A stretch of DNA of 9,147 bases from an uncultured Clostridia bacterium (GTDB taxonomy: Bacteria > Bacillota > Clostridia > Peptostreptococcales > Anaerovoracaceae). Below, one piece after another: positions 1-6,541 of this stretch; position 1 is the stretch's first letter; each line of letters opens with the position of its first letter. The stretch spans positions 1 through 9,147 of the forward strand of contig CALFUG010000406.1 of assembly GCA_937928455.1 (NCBI GenBank), given 5' to 3'. The translations under genes and the position numbers were made by a program. The notes beneath the pieces were generated by a model, which worked only from the letters and a program-made list of their open reading frames with translations, searched no databases and was not told the DNA's origin.

Positions 1-274
1 CCGCCACATTGGAGAGACCCATCTGTCCTATTTTTTCCATGGCCCTTAAGGCGACCGTCTGATGTCCCTCTACGCCCACAAACCCGCAATCCGGTTTCTC
101 TTGTCCCAGAGATGTGATAAATCTTCCCTTTCCACACCCTATTTCCAAAGAAATGGAATCTACACCGGAAAAAAACTCCTTCCACCGTTCTCGGTAGAGG
201 GAGGGTTCTGTTACCATATAGGCTTCATGAAAAAGAAGCTTTTCTTCCAAGTCCTTTACTTTTCTTTGTCTCAT
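1..274 (-). CDS. trmB: tRNA (guanine-N7-)-methyltransferase TrmB, N-terminal part (cut by window edge)
   Basis: TrmB uses S-adenosylmethionine to make 7-methylguanosine at position 46 in the variable loop of many tRNAs. About 91 N-terminal residues are visible. They begin with the family's usual MR-x-R opening (MRQRKVKD). The segment ending in the ligand-binding EIGCGKGRF loop (SAM motif I, residues 44-52) follows, and then PDCGFVGVE (61-69), whose acidic residue is expected to hold the SAM ribose. I chose the ATG at 274 because TrmB proteins normally start at MR-x-R and because a GAGG lies just upstream, although its spacing is short. An in-frame ATG at 310 would add 12 residues (MKRFFDDLKKEE) and overlap queT by 20 nt; its ribosome binding site is no better. 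The gene follows queT by 16 nt and is probably the last visible member of the same operon. The C-terminal half lies outside the window. Confidence 0.9.
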   Translation of the reverse strand, partial: MRQRKVKDLEEKLLFHEAYMVTEPSLYRERWKEFFSGVDSISLEIGCGKGRFITSLGQEKPDCGFVGVEGHQTVALRAMEKIGQMGLSNVA

Positions 275-290
275 TTCCTCTTTTTTAAGA

Positions 291-758
291 TCATCGAAAA
301 ATCTTTTCATATCCTTTCAATATTCGAAGCAAGGGGTAACCCAGCCCATAACAGGCGATGGCTTGTCCCAATGCCACCCATCCCATACAGGCCCACAAGG
401 AAAGGGGGACTCCATATCCAAAATGAAGCAATCCGCCTATCACCACACCATTTACAAGCACCGGAGGGAATGGCACCCATCTGGGGTACTTTCGAAGTCG
501 ATAAGAAAGAATGGCACTGAGTAAGGTGGCTAGGCTCCCAAATACCATATCCATCACCCCATAAGGCCCCAGCATATTGGCCACCAGGCATCCCACAAAA
601 AGGCCAGGAATGGCCGCCGGGGTAAAATAGGGCAGCACGGTCAATGCTTCCGAGATTCGCACCTGCATCACTCCATAACTGATAGGGGCTAATAATAACG
701 TAAGAACCGTATATACGGATGCAATCACCGCTCCCTGAATCAGACGCTGGGTTCTCAT
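291..758 (-). CDS. queT: QueT-family S-component (predicted queuosine-precursor ECF transporter subunit)
   Basis: This 155-residue, very hydrophobic protein is the predicted substrate-binding membrane subunit that works with EcfA1/EcfA2/EcfT to import a queuosine precursor (preQ0/preQ1 or queuine; the exact substrate is not visible). About five membrane helices can be placed near residues 8-28, 42-62, 68-86, 95-114 and 118-142. The family pattern is clear: LLLAPISYGVMQVRISEALT at 21-40, then FTPAAIPGLFVGCLVAN and DMVFGSLATLLSA. The frame stays open upstream to 893, but the family start is MRTQRL at 758. Its ATG overlaps the ecfT stop codon in ATGA, and a G-run ends 5 nt before it. Lying directly behind the ECF core suggests coupled synthesis of an S-component with its energising module. 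The fold family is quite certain; the substrate rests on family knowledge only. Confidence 0.9.
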   Translation of the reverse strand: MRTQRLIQGAVIASVYTVLTLLLAPISYGVMQVRISEALTVLPYFTPAAIPGLFVGCLVANMLGPYGVMDMVFGSLATLLSAILSYRLRKYPRWVPFPPVLVNGVVIGGLLHFGYGVPLSLWACMGWVALGQAIACYGLGYPLLRILKGYEKIFR

Positions 759-1567
759 AAAATCCCCCCCAGTACATAAGGTTGCATCACAATCAAGGCC
801 ACAAATGCCACCAGAAGAATCAAAGCGCCTACATCTCGCAGCCCCATTTTGATGGCATTCATCCGTGTACGATGGGCCCCTCCACGGTAGCATCTGGCCT
901 CCATGGCCATGGCCAAATCCTGGGCAATTCGAAAGGCGCTGATGAAAAGAGGAACCAAAAGAGGAATCAAGCTTTTGGCCCGATTTAATATGTTGCCACT
1001 TTCAAAATCCGCCCCTCTGGCCATTTGCGCTTTCATGATTTTGTCGGTTTCTTCCAATAGTGTAGGAATAAACCGAAGGGCAATGGTCATCATCATGGCC
1101 AGCTCATGAGCCGGCACCTTAATCAATGTCAGCGGCTTTAATAAACTCTCGATCCCGTCGGTTAGATGAATGGGCTTGGTGGTAAGGGTCAATAAAGATG
1201 AGCCGATGATTAACAGAATCAAACGGATGGCCATAAATACTGCGGTATAGAGTCCCTCCCGGGTAATATGCAAAAACTTCCATTGCCACAGCACCTCTCC
1301 GCCAATCATAAACATATTCACGGTGAAGGTGAAAACAATAATAATGAAAATGGGTTTCAGCCCCTTCAAGATGAAACGAAGGGGAACTTTTGATCTGGCA
1401 ATCACCACACCTAGAGCCATCACCGCTATGGCAAACCCGATGAAATCCTTCACCAAAAACAACGCCACGATAAAAGTCAGGGCAATAATGATTTTCACCC
1501 TGGGATCTAATCGATGAATCCCGGACTCTCCCGGAAAATATTGTCCCAATGTAATATCACGAATCAT
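755..1567 (-). CDS. ecfT: Energy-coupling factor transporter transmembrane protein EcfT
   Basis: EcfT is the membrane scaffold of ECF (vitamin and micronutrient) importers; it joins the two ATPases to exchangeable S-components. The 270-residue protein has the usual length. Hydrophobic segments lie near residues 25-57, 68-90, 106-128, 155-170 and 197-215, with a final helix near 245-265. The two cytoplasmic coupling-helix signatures are present: ARG at 183-185 in KAQMARGADF, and a second at 224-226 in AMEARCYRGG, where Cys replaces Gly, as is common in Firmicutes EcfT. These motifs dock into grooves of EcfA2 and EcfA1. Its ATG (1567) overlaps the ecfA2 stop by 4 nt, with GGAG and AAAGAG upstream as ribosome binding signals, and its own stop overlaps the queT start. 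Both overlaps suggest translational coupling and fixed stoichiometry. Confidence 0.96.
   Translation of the reverse strand: MIRDITLGQYFPGESGIHRLDPRVKIIIALTFIVALFLVKDFIGFAIAVMALGVVIARSKVPLRFILKGLKPIFIIIVFTFTVNMFMIGGEVLWQWKFLHITREGLYTAVFMAIRLILLIIGSSLLTLTTKPIHLTDGIESLLKPLTLIKVPAHELAMMMTIALRFIPTLLEETDKIMKAQMARGADFESGNILNRAKSLIPLLVPLFISAFRIAQDLAMAMEARCYRGGAHRTRMNAIKMGLRDVGALILLVAFVALIVMQPYVLGGIL
764..770 (-). promoter_or_regulatory. Unusual G7 ribosome binding site for queT
   Basis: On the coding strand, seven consecutive G residues lie 5 nt before the queT ATG, inside the last codons of ecfT (Leu-Gly-Gly-Ile-Leu-stop). The run offers GGGG pairing to the anti-Shine-Dalgarno and fixes the queT start at 758 rather than further upstream. 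It is a homopolymer instead of the GGAGG form used by the neighbouring genes. Confidence 0.5.
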
Positions 1568-2415
1568 CTCTTTAGCACTCCATATATGGCATCAACGGCC
1601 TCCTCTGTGGTGAGAGGATCTCCTTCTACCGGAATCCCACGACCTCGAATCTCACGGATTAATTGAGCTGCCGGGGGAATGTCCAGACCCATAGAGGCCA
1701 AATAATCCCCTTGCTGAAATACCTCCCCGGGTGTGCCGGATAACACCAAACGGCCTTTTTCCATCACCAGAACCTGATCCGCATGGGCAGCAATATCCGC
1801 CATGTTGTGGGACACCAGAATAATAATTCCTTGGGTTTTCCCATGGATTCTTTGTATCATATCCAACACATCTTTATGGCCTTTGGGATCCAACCCCGCA
1901 GTGGGTTCATCCAGTATTAAAACTTTGGGCCGCATGGCCAATACGCCGGCGATTGCCACACGCCGTTTCTGGCCACCGGATAATTCAAAGGGGGAAACTT
2001 CTCCGATTTCCGCCAAATCCATTCCTACAAATTGCAGCGCTTCCGCTACCCTTTCGTGAATCTCTTCGGGGGAAAGCCCTAAGTTGCCAGGGCCGAAAGC
2101 CACATCTTTTTCTACCGTTTCTTCAAACAACTGATATTCCGGGTATTGAAAAACCAACCCGATATTCTTGCGAATCTCCCGCATAGAGCCGTTGCTCTTG
2201 GTAATATCCGCACCATCTATGGCAATACTTCCTTCATTGGGCTTCAGCAATCCATTCAAATGTTGAACCAAGGTAGATTTGCCAGAACCGGTATGGCCGA
2301 TAATCCCCACAAACGTATTATCCGAAATGGAGAAACTTACGTCCTTTACTGCTACCTGTTGGTGAGGAAGTCCTTCACTATATATGTGAGTTAAGTTCTT
2401 TACTTCGATTGACAT
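1564..2415 (-). CDS. ecfA2: Energy-coupling factor transporter ATPase EcfA2
   Basis: This is the second cytoplasmic ABC ATPase of the ECF module, pairing with EcfA1 to drive uptake through EcfT and an S-component. All nucleotide-binding elements are intact in the 283 residues: Walker A GHTGSGKST (40-48), Q-loop Gln90 in LVFQYPEYQLF, signature LSGGQKRR (145-152), Walker B VLILDE (165-170) followed by the D-loop AGLD, and the switch His203 in LVSHNM. The YPEYQLF Q-loop and the extended N-terminus (IYSEGLPHQQVAVKDVSF) are typical of EcfA2 rather than EcfA1. The start at 2415 lies 16 nt inside ecfA1 and is preceded by GGTGGA about 7 nt upstream, so the two ATPases are probably translated as a coupled pair. 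The C-terminal domain after residue 220 is the usual ECF dimerisation region. Confidence 0.96.
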   Translation of the reverse strand: MSIEVKNLTHIYSEGLPHQQVAVKDVSFSISDNTFVGIIGHTGSGKSTLVQHLNGLLKPNEGSIAIDGADITKSNGSMREIRKNIGLVFQYPEYQLFEETVEKDVAFGPGNLGLSPEEIHERVAEALQFVGMDLAEIGEVSPFELSGGQKRRVAIAGVLAMRPKVLILDEPTAGLDPKGHKDVLDMIQRIHGKTQGIIILVSHNMADIAAHADQVLVMEKGRLVLSGTPGEVFQQGDYLASMGLDIPPAAQLIREIRGRGIPVEGDPLTTEEAVDAIYGVLKR

Positions 2416-3242
2416 ACAAAATCCACCATTTCATCCATTGTAATAATGTCCATGGGCACGGAAAGCCCCCGTTGCCTGAGGCAATGGGCAATTTCCACTG
2501 CCAGTGGTACGTCCAAACACATCTCTCTAATTTCTTCGGCATGGCAAAAAATCTCCCGGGGAGTTCCTTGTAACGCAATTTTTCCACCATCCATTACGTA
2601 CACATAATCCGCTTGGGCCGCTTCGTCCATGAAATGAGTAATAAGCACCACGGTGATGCCCTCCTTGTTCAAACCATCGATAATGGTCATCACATCCTTC
2701 CGTCCGGAAGGATCCAACATGGCCGTAGGCTCATCAAAAATAATCACATCCGGCTTCATGGCCACCACACCGGCTATGGCAATCCGTTGTTTTTGACCCC
2801 CGGATAAGAGGTGGGGACCCATCTTTCGACATTCCAGCATATTAACAGAACGAAGAGCCTCATCTACTCTTTTACGAATTTCAGATGGTTCAATCCCTAA
2901 ATTCTCCGGACCAAATGCTACATCATCTTCCACAATGGAAGAAACCAACTGATTGTCCGGATTCTGAAAAACCATTCCCGCACTCTGCCGAATTTCCCAA
3001 AGCCACTCCGACACCTTGGTATCCATTCCTTTAACATAAACCGCACCGCTTGTGGGAAGAAGCAGTGCGTTAATATTTTTTGCCAGAGTGGATTTTCCAG
3101 ACCCGTTGCGCCCGATGACGGCTGTGAAGCTTCCCTTCTCGATGGTTACGCTTACATCATCAACCGCCCTTTTTCCCGGCTCTTCCTCATCTGAAAATCC
3201 ATACTCGAATATTAAATTTTGAATATCAATGATTGGCTCCAT
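2400..3242 (-). CDS. ecfA1: Energy-coupling factor transporter ATPase EcfA1
   Basis: This is the first cytoplasmic ABC ATPase of the ECF importer core, forming a heterodimer with EcfA2. The 280 residues carry Walker A GRNGSGKST (44-52), Q-loop Gln93 in MVFQNPDNQLV, signature LSGGQKQR (146-153), Walker B VIIFDE (166-171) with the D-loop AMLD, and switch His203 in LITHFM. The FQNPDNQ Q-loop and the Met in PTAMLDP are characteristic of EcfA1. The start at 3242 gives a normal N-terminus; its ribosome binding site is rather weak (AGGA about 10 nt away). Only 22 nt, with no terminator, separate it from the upstream PAS-GGDEF-HD-GYP gene, so the ECF genes are probably read from the same transcript as that signalling gene, and not from the ribosomal operon, which ends in a terminator. 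Confidence 0.96.
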   Translation of the reverse strand: MEPIIDIQNLIFEYGFSDEEEPGKRAVDDVSVTIEKGSFTAVIGRNGSGKSTLAKNINALLLPTSGAVYVKGMDTKVSEWLWEIRQSAGMVFQNPDNQLVSSIVEDDVAFGPENLGIEPSEIRKRVDEALRSVNMLECRKMGPHLLSGGQKQRIAIAGVVAMKPDVIIFDEPTAMLDPSGRKDVMTIIDGLNKEGITVVLITHFMDEAAQADYVYVMDGGKIALQGTPREIFCHAEEIREMCLDVPLAVEIAHCLRQRGLSVPMDIITMDEMVDFVCQSK

Positions 3243-3264
3243 CGGTACATCATCCTAACTTATA

Positions 3265-5082
3265 TCAAGGGTTAAGCTGTGGAATCACCTCTTCCAAAAA
3301 TAAGGTGACCAACTCCGGATCGAATTGCGTTCCGGCTCCTCTTTTGATTTCATCCATGGCTTCTTCTTTGGACATTTTCCCCCGATAAGGACGTTGGCTG
3401 GTCATATCCACATAAGCCTCCGCCAATCCTAATATTTTGGATTGGATGGGAATGTCCTCTATACTCAGGGACACCGGATATCCTACACCATCCACTCTCT
3501 CGTGGTGATATAGCACATACTCGGCGATCTTACCATACTCCGGAACGCCTCGCAGGATTTGATACCCCACTTCGGGATGCTTCATCACCTTGGCCCATTC
3601 CCCTTTGCTGAGACCTTCGTTTTTATTTAAAACTTCGCCATCCACACCCACCTTACCAATATCATGAAGCATGGCGGCCTGCGATAATTCCTCAAGTCCT
3701 TGCCCGCGGATACCGACCCTCTCTCCCAAAGCTACCGCATGGTCTCTTACTCTTTCACAATGCTCCTTTTCCGAGGGATTTCGCTGAAAAAGCATATCCT
3801 GAATCTGATGAATGATTTTTACCTTGTAGGCATTGCTTTCCGTAATTTTACTGTGATACATTCGGGCTTCAGCTGCTTGGAACACACTTTCAATGGATTC
3901 CGCTGCCGACACCTTGGTAGCACATCCCATGGACATAGAAAGCAATAGAGATTGTTCCTTTTCCTGGTCCTTCGCCTGATTAATCCGAGTCATCATCTGC
4001 AATGCTTGGTTCCCCGTTATGCCGGGCATCAGCATCATAAATTCATCTCCTCCGGTTCTGGCTACAAAATCCTCCGGTCGGGCGGCTTCCGTAAAAATCC
4101 GCGCCAGCTCTTTCAGGATGCGATCTCCCTCCATATGGCCAAACGCATCATTGGTCATTTTCAGCCCGTTGGCATCGGCCATAATAATGGAAAGAGGCCA
4201 ATGATCCGGCGAATCCAATTCCCTCATCTTCTCGTCAATATACTTCCGGTTATATAGCCCCGTCAGCTGGTCATGGTCAAAATAGTAGGCCGCTTTGGCT
4301 TCTGCCTCTTTCCGGTCGTTGATATCAGTAATCATTACCAAATGGGCATCCCGATTGTCTTCATCGGAATACCTTTTAATGGTCATATGAACCCAGACCT
4401 CCGTGTTATCCGGTCTGATGAATCGCTTCTCCATATGAAACCCGTCAATCTTGTGCTCGGTCAGAAGCTTCATAAATTGAAGGTTTTCTTCAATTTCATC
4501 CGGGTGGGAATAGGATTCCCAAGGTAAAGTCATCAACTCTTCCCGGGTCCGGCCCGTTATTTCACAGAACATGGGATTAATCTCCAGTGCCTGGCAGGAT
4601 ATGGTATGATACACCGCCACTCCCAGAGGGGCATTTTCAAAAATCCCCTTGTACTTGTTCTGTTCTTTTTCCAAAGTCTTAATTTTCCCAACCAGCTCCG
4701 TCACATCCAAAGAATACCCCAGGATACCCTGGGTCTTTTCTCCATCTTTGGGAAACAAGGCTTTATAGGTTTTTAGTATTTTTTCATCAATATTATCGTG
4801 GGTAAATGAAATTTCCTTGCCCCGTATCGCCACTTCCTTATCCGTCTCTGTGAAAATAGGATATACTTGGGGCGGATACAGGTCTTGATCTCGTTTTCCG
4901 ATAATCTGCTCCCGGGGGATTCTATCATTATCCGCCAAGGTCTGATTCACGTATAGGTACGTGCCATCCAGTGTTTTTAAGAAGATTTCCAAAGGCAGGG
5001 AATCCAAAATCATGGAAAGAAATTGAGGCTCTTTGATTTTGGTTCCATCCTCGAACACAACAAATCCGTCCTTCTTTTCCAT
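3265..5082 (-). CDS. PAS-PAS-GGDEF-HD-GYP signalling protein (predicted c-di-GMP synthase/phosphodiesterase)
   Basis: This 605-residue soluble regulator has four domains: PAS about 20-131, PAS about 143-257, GGDEF about 265-425 and HD-GYP about 433-605. No membrane segment or signal peptide is seen, so it should sense a cytoplasmic cue. In the GGDEF domain the signature GGDEF (344-348), the metal-site Asp303 in ADANGLKMTND, and an inhibitory-site RxxD (R335-D338, five residues before GGDEF) are all intact, consistent with a feedback-inhibited diguanylate cyclase. The HD-GYP domain has HDIGK (473-477), His502, HH (526-527) and GYP (534-536). The later motif usually written VADxxDA reads LAEAYVDM (553-560), changing two aspartates. 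The start at 5082 has GAAAGG 7 nt upstream. The gene lies between rplQ and ecfA1, behind the rplQ terminator. Whether it makes or degrades c-di-GMP, or both, cannot be told from sequence. Confidence 0.93.
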   Translation of the reverse strand: MEKKDGFVVFEDGTKIKEPQFLSMILDSLPLEIFLKTLDGTYLYVNQTLADNDRIPREQIIGKRDQDLYPPQVYPIFTETDKEVAIRGKEISFTHDNIDEKILKTYKALFPKDGEKTQGILGYSLDVTELVGKIKTLEKEQNKYKGIFENAPLGVAVYHTISCQALEINPMFCEITGRTREELMTLPWESYSHPDEIEENLQFMKLLTEHKIDGFHMEKRFIRPDNTEVWVHMTIKRYSDEDNRDAHLVMITDINDRKEAEAKAAYYFDHDQLTGLYNRKYIDEKMRELDSPDHWPLSIIMADANGLKMTNDAFGHMEGDRILKELARIFTEAARPEDFVARTGGDEFMMLMPGITGNQALQMMTRINQAKDQEKEQSLLLSMSMGCATKVSAAESIESVFQAAEARMYHSKITESNAYKVKIIHQIQDMLFQRNPSEKEHCERVRDHAVALGERVGIRGQGLEELSQAAMLHDIGKVGVDGEVLNKNEGLSKGEWAKVMKHPEVGYQILRGVPEYGKIAEYVLYHHERVDGVGYPVSLSIEDIPIQSKILGLAEAYVDMTSQRPYRGKMSKEEAMDEIKRGAGTQFDPELVTLFLEEVIPQLNP

Positions 5083-5099
5083 TTTTCAACCTTTCCCAT

Positions 5100-5131
5100 C
5101 ACGTGGATATGCCCTCGATTCCACCACGTGG
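5100..5131. repeat. Pair of CACGTG palindromes upstream of the GGDEF/HD-GYP gene
   Basis: CACGTGG occurs at 5100-5106 and again at 5125-5131, so the hexamer palindrome CACGTG is repeated with a 25-bp period. The distal copy also sits in a longer perfect inverted repeat on the coding strand (TTCCAC-GTG-GTGGAA). The pair fills the short space between the rplQ terminator and the ribosome binding site of the signalling gene, a position that suits a regulator binding site or an RNA hairpin in the 5' leader. I could not find a convincing -35/-10 pair here. The role is inferred from position only. Confidence 0.4.
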
Positions 5132-5169
5132 AAAAAAGGTACTTCCAAATTCAATCATTCAGAAGTACC
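5132..5169 (-). terminator. Rho-independent terminator after rplQ
   Basis: On the coding strand, GGTACTTC pairs perfectly with GAAGTACC, and the stem extends inward through two G-U wobbles and three A-T pairs to about 13 bp, closing a 6-nt loop (GATTGA). It is followed at once by six T residues. It begins about 12 nt after the rplQ stop codon and before the GGDEF/HD-GYP gene, so it should end most transcription of the ribosomal operon. The opposite strand has no T-run after the stem, so it works in one direction only. Confidence 0.88.
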
Positions 5170-5181
5170 CCTCAAAGCATG

Positions 5182-5523
5182 CTACACCAATTCTAAAAAC
5201 ACAACCTCCGCTGCATCACCCTGTCGGGGTCCCAGCTTAAGAATTCGAGTATAGCCCCCGTTTCTTTCGGCATATTTCGGGGCAATTTCATCAAACAATT
5301 TTTTCACGACATCTTCGTCGTAAACATAGCTCATCACTTGCCTTCTGGCATGAAGATCACCTCGTTTTGCCAACGTGATCATTTTTTCCGCTTCTCTTCG
5401 CGTTTCCTTCGCCCGAGTTACGGTAGTGGAAATCCGTTCTTCCCGGAACAAGTCCGTCACCAGATTTCGCAGCATGGCCTTTCGATGAGCGCTAGGTCTG
5501 CCTAGCTTTCTATATCCTGGCAT
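5182..5523 (-). CDS. rplQ: 50S ribosomal protein L17 (bL17)
   Basis: L17 is a bacterial large-subunit protein located near the exit-tunnel side of the ribosome. The 113 residues match the short bacterial form: MPGYRKLGRPSAHRKAMLRN at the start, a basic middle (TTVTRAKETRREAEKMITLAKRGD), and the conserved end GGYTRILKLGPRQGDAAEVV. The frame is open ten codons further up to 5553, inside the rpoA 3' end, but the family always begins MxxxRKLGR, and a strong AAAGGAG lies 8 nt before the ATG at 5523. The gene follows rpoA by 19 nt and is the last gene before the operon terminator, its standard place in bacteria. Confidence 0.97.
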   Translation of the reverse strand: MPGYRKLGRPSAHRKAMLRNLVTDLFREERISTTVTRAKETRREAEKMITLAKRGDLHARRQVMSYVYDEDVVKKLFDEIAPKYAERNGGYTRILKLGPRQGDAAEVVFLELV

Positions 5524-5542
5524 CGCCACTACTCCTTTCTGC

Positions 5543-6490
5543 TTATTCGTCACTTGGCTTCAAGCCAAGACCTAATTCTTCCAGTTTATGCTTCACTTCG
5601 TCCAAGGACTTTTTCCCCAGATTACGCACCTTCATCATATCCTCTTCTGTCTTATGGGTCAGTTCTTCCACCGTATTGATGGCGGCTCTCTTCAGACAGT
5701 TAAAGGAACGAACGGAAAGTTCCAATTCTTCAATGGTCATTTCCAGGGCCTTTTCTTTTTGGTCCTCTTCCTTCTCAATCATAATCTCCATGGCTTCCGT
5801 ACTATCCGTCAGCTCAATGAACAGGTTAAGATGCTCTTGCATAATCTTGGCTCCGATGGAAACTCCCTCGTCAGGCGTAATGGACCCATCGGTCCAAAGC
5901 TCCAGAGTGAGCCTGTCATAGTCGGTGATATGGCCTACACGCGTGTTGTCCACCATAAAATTCACTTTCGTTACCGGCGTGAAAATAGAGTCTACAGGAA
6001 TTACCGCAATGGGCATGCCCTCCGTCTTATTTTGCTCCGCCGATACGTAACCACGACCACGGGACAGATTAATCTCCATCACCAGAGTGGCATTATCTTC
6101 CAATGTGGCAATGTGAAGATCTTCATTATGAATTTCCACATCTACATCTGCAATGATATCTGCTGCGGTAACCTCTTTGGGACCCACTGCATTGATAATC
6201 ACCCGTTTCGTCTGCTCACCGTTTAATCTCACAGCCAACTTTTTCAGATTCAAGATGATTTCTGTCACATCTTCTTTCACCCCGGGTATGGTGGAAAACT
6301 CATGCAGGATACCGTCGATTTTTACCGAGGTCACCGCTGCACCGGGTAGAGAGCTGAGAAGAATTCTTCGCAAGCTATTTCCCAACGTGGTTCCATATCC
6401 TCTTTCCAAAGGTTCTACCACATATTTCCCATAATTTGCATCTTCATCGGAATAGATACACTCGATTGTTGGTTTTTCGATTTCTATCAT
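5543..6490 (-). CDS. rpoA: DNA-directed RNA polymerase subunit alpha
   Basis: The alpha subunit dimerises to nucleate RNA polymerase assembly and contacts UP elements and activators. The 315 residues have the normal two-domain layout. The N-terminal assembly domain (about 1-228) contains GYGTTLGNSLRRILLSSLPG at 31-50 and the GRGYVSAE loop. An acidic linker (about 229-250, rich in Glu/Lys) follows, and then the C-terminal DNA-binding domain (about 251-310). The latter has ELSVRSFNCLKRAAINT, in which Arg261 corresponds to E. coli Arg265, and the helix-hairpin-helix-like stretch VRNLGKKSLDEVKHKLEELGL. The ATG at 6490 has GGAGGG 7-8 nt upstream. It lies between rpsD and rplQ, the usual arrangement. 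No defects are seen. Confidence 0.98.
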   Translation of the reverse strand: MIEIEKPTIECIYSDEDANYGKYVVEPLERGYGTTLGNSLRRILLSSLPGAAVTSVKIDGILHEFSTIPGVKEDVTEIILNLKKLAVRLNGEQTKRVIINAVGPKEVTAADIIADVDVEIHNEDLHIATLEDNATLVMEINLSRGRGYVSAEQNKTEGMPIAVIPVDSIFTPVTKVNFMVDNTRVGHITDYDRLTLELWTDGSITPDEGVSIGAKIMQEHLNLFIELTDSTEAMEIMIEKEEDQKEKALEMTIEELELSVRSFNCLKRAAINTVEELTHKTEEDMMKVRNLGKKSLDEVKHKLEELGLGLKPSDE

Positions 6491-6541
6491 TCAAAAACCC
6501 TCCTTTTCCTATTGAATATAGCGTCAATTAAATACACTACA

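Noticed and set aside
62..520. A 152-codon plus-strand frame opposite trmB and queT
   Set aside because: The minus strand shows clear TrmB and QueT family motifs, and the plus-strand product has no recognisable pattern.
759..893. A 45-residue N-terminal extension of QueT reading upstream into ecfT
   Set aside because: The extra residues are shadow translation of ecfT; the family start and the ribosome binding signal are both at 758.
758..1567. A preQ1 riboswitch controlling queT
   Set aside because: There is no noncoding space before queT; its start overlaps ecfT, and no preQ1 aptamer pattern was seen in the operon's short 5' spacer.
5100..5131. CACGTG pair as part of a CRISPR array or an insertion-sequence end
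   Set aside because: There are only two short copies, no regular spacer array, no target-site duplication, and no transposase nearby.
5524..5553. A ten-residue N-terminal extension of L17
   Set aside because: L17 proteins begin MxxxRKLGR, and the strong AAAGGAG is placed correctly only for the ATG at 5523.
5588..6226. A 212-codon open frame on the plus strand opposite rpoA
   Set aside because: It lies wholly antisense to an intact, strongly conserved rpoA, has no ribosome binding site or family resemblance, and is explained by the codon bias of the real gene.
6491..6541. TTGACG in the rpsD-rpoA gap as a promoter for rpoA
   Set aside because: No acceptable -10 box lies 16-18 bp downstream; the distance leads into the ribosome binding site of rpoA.
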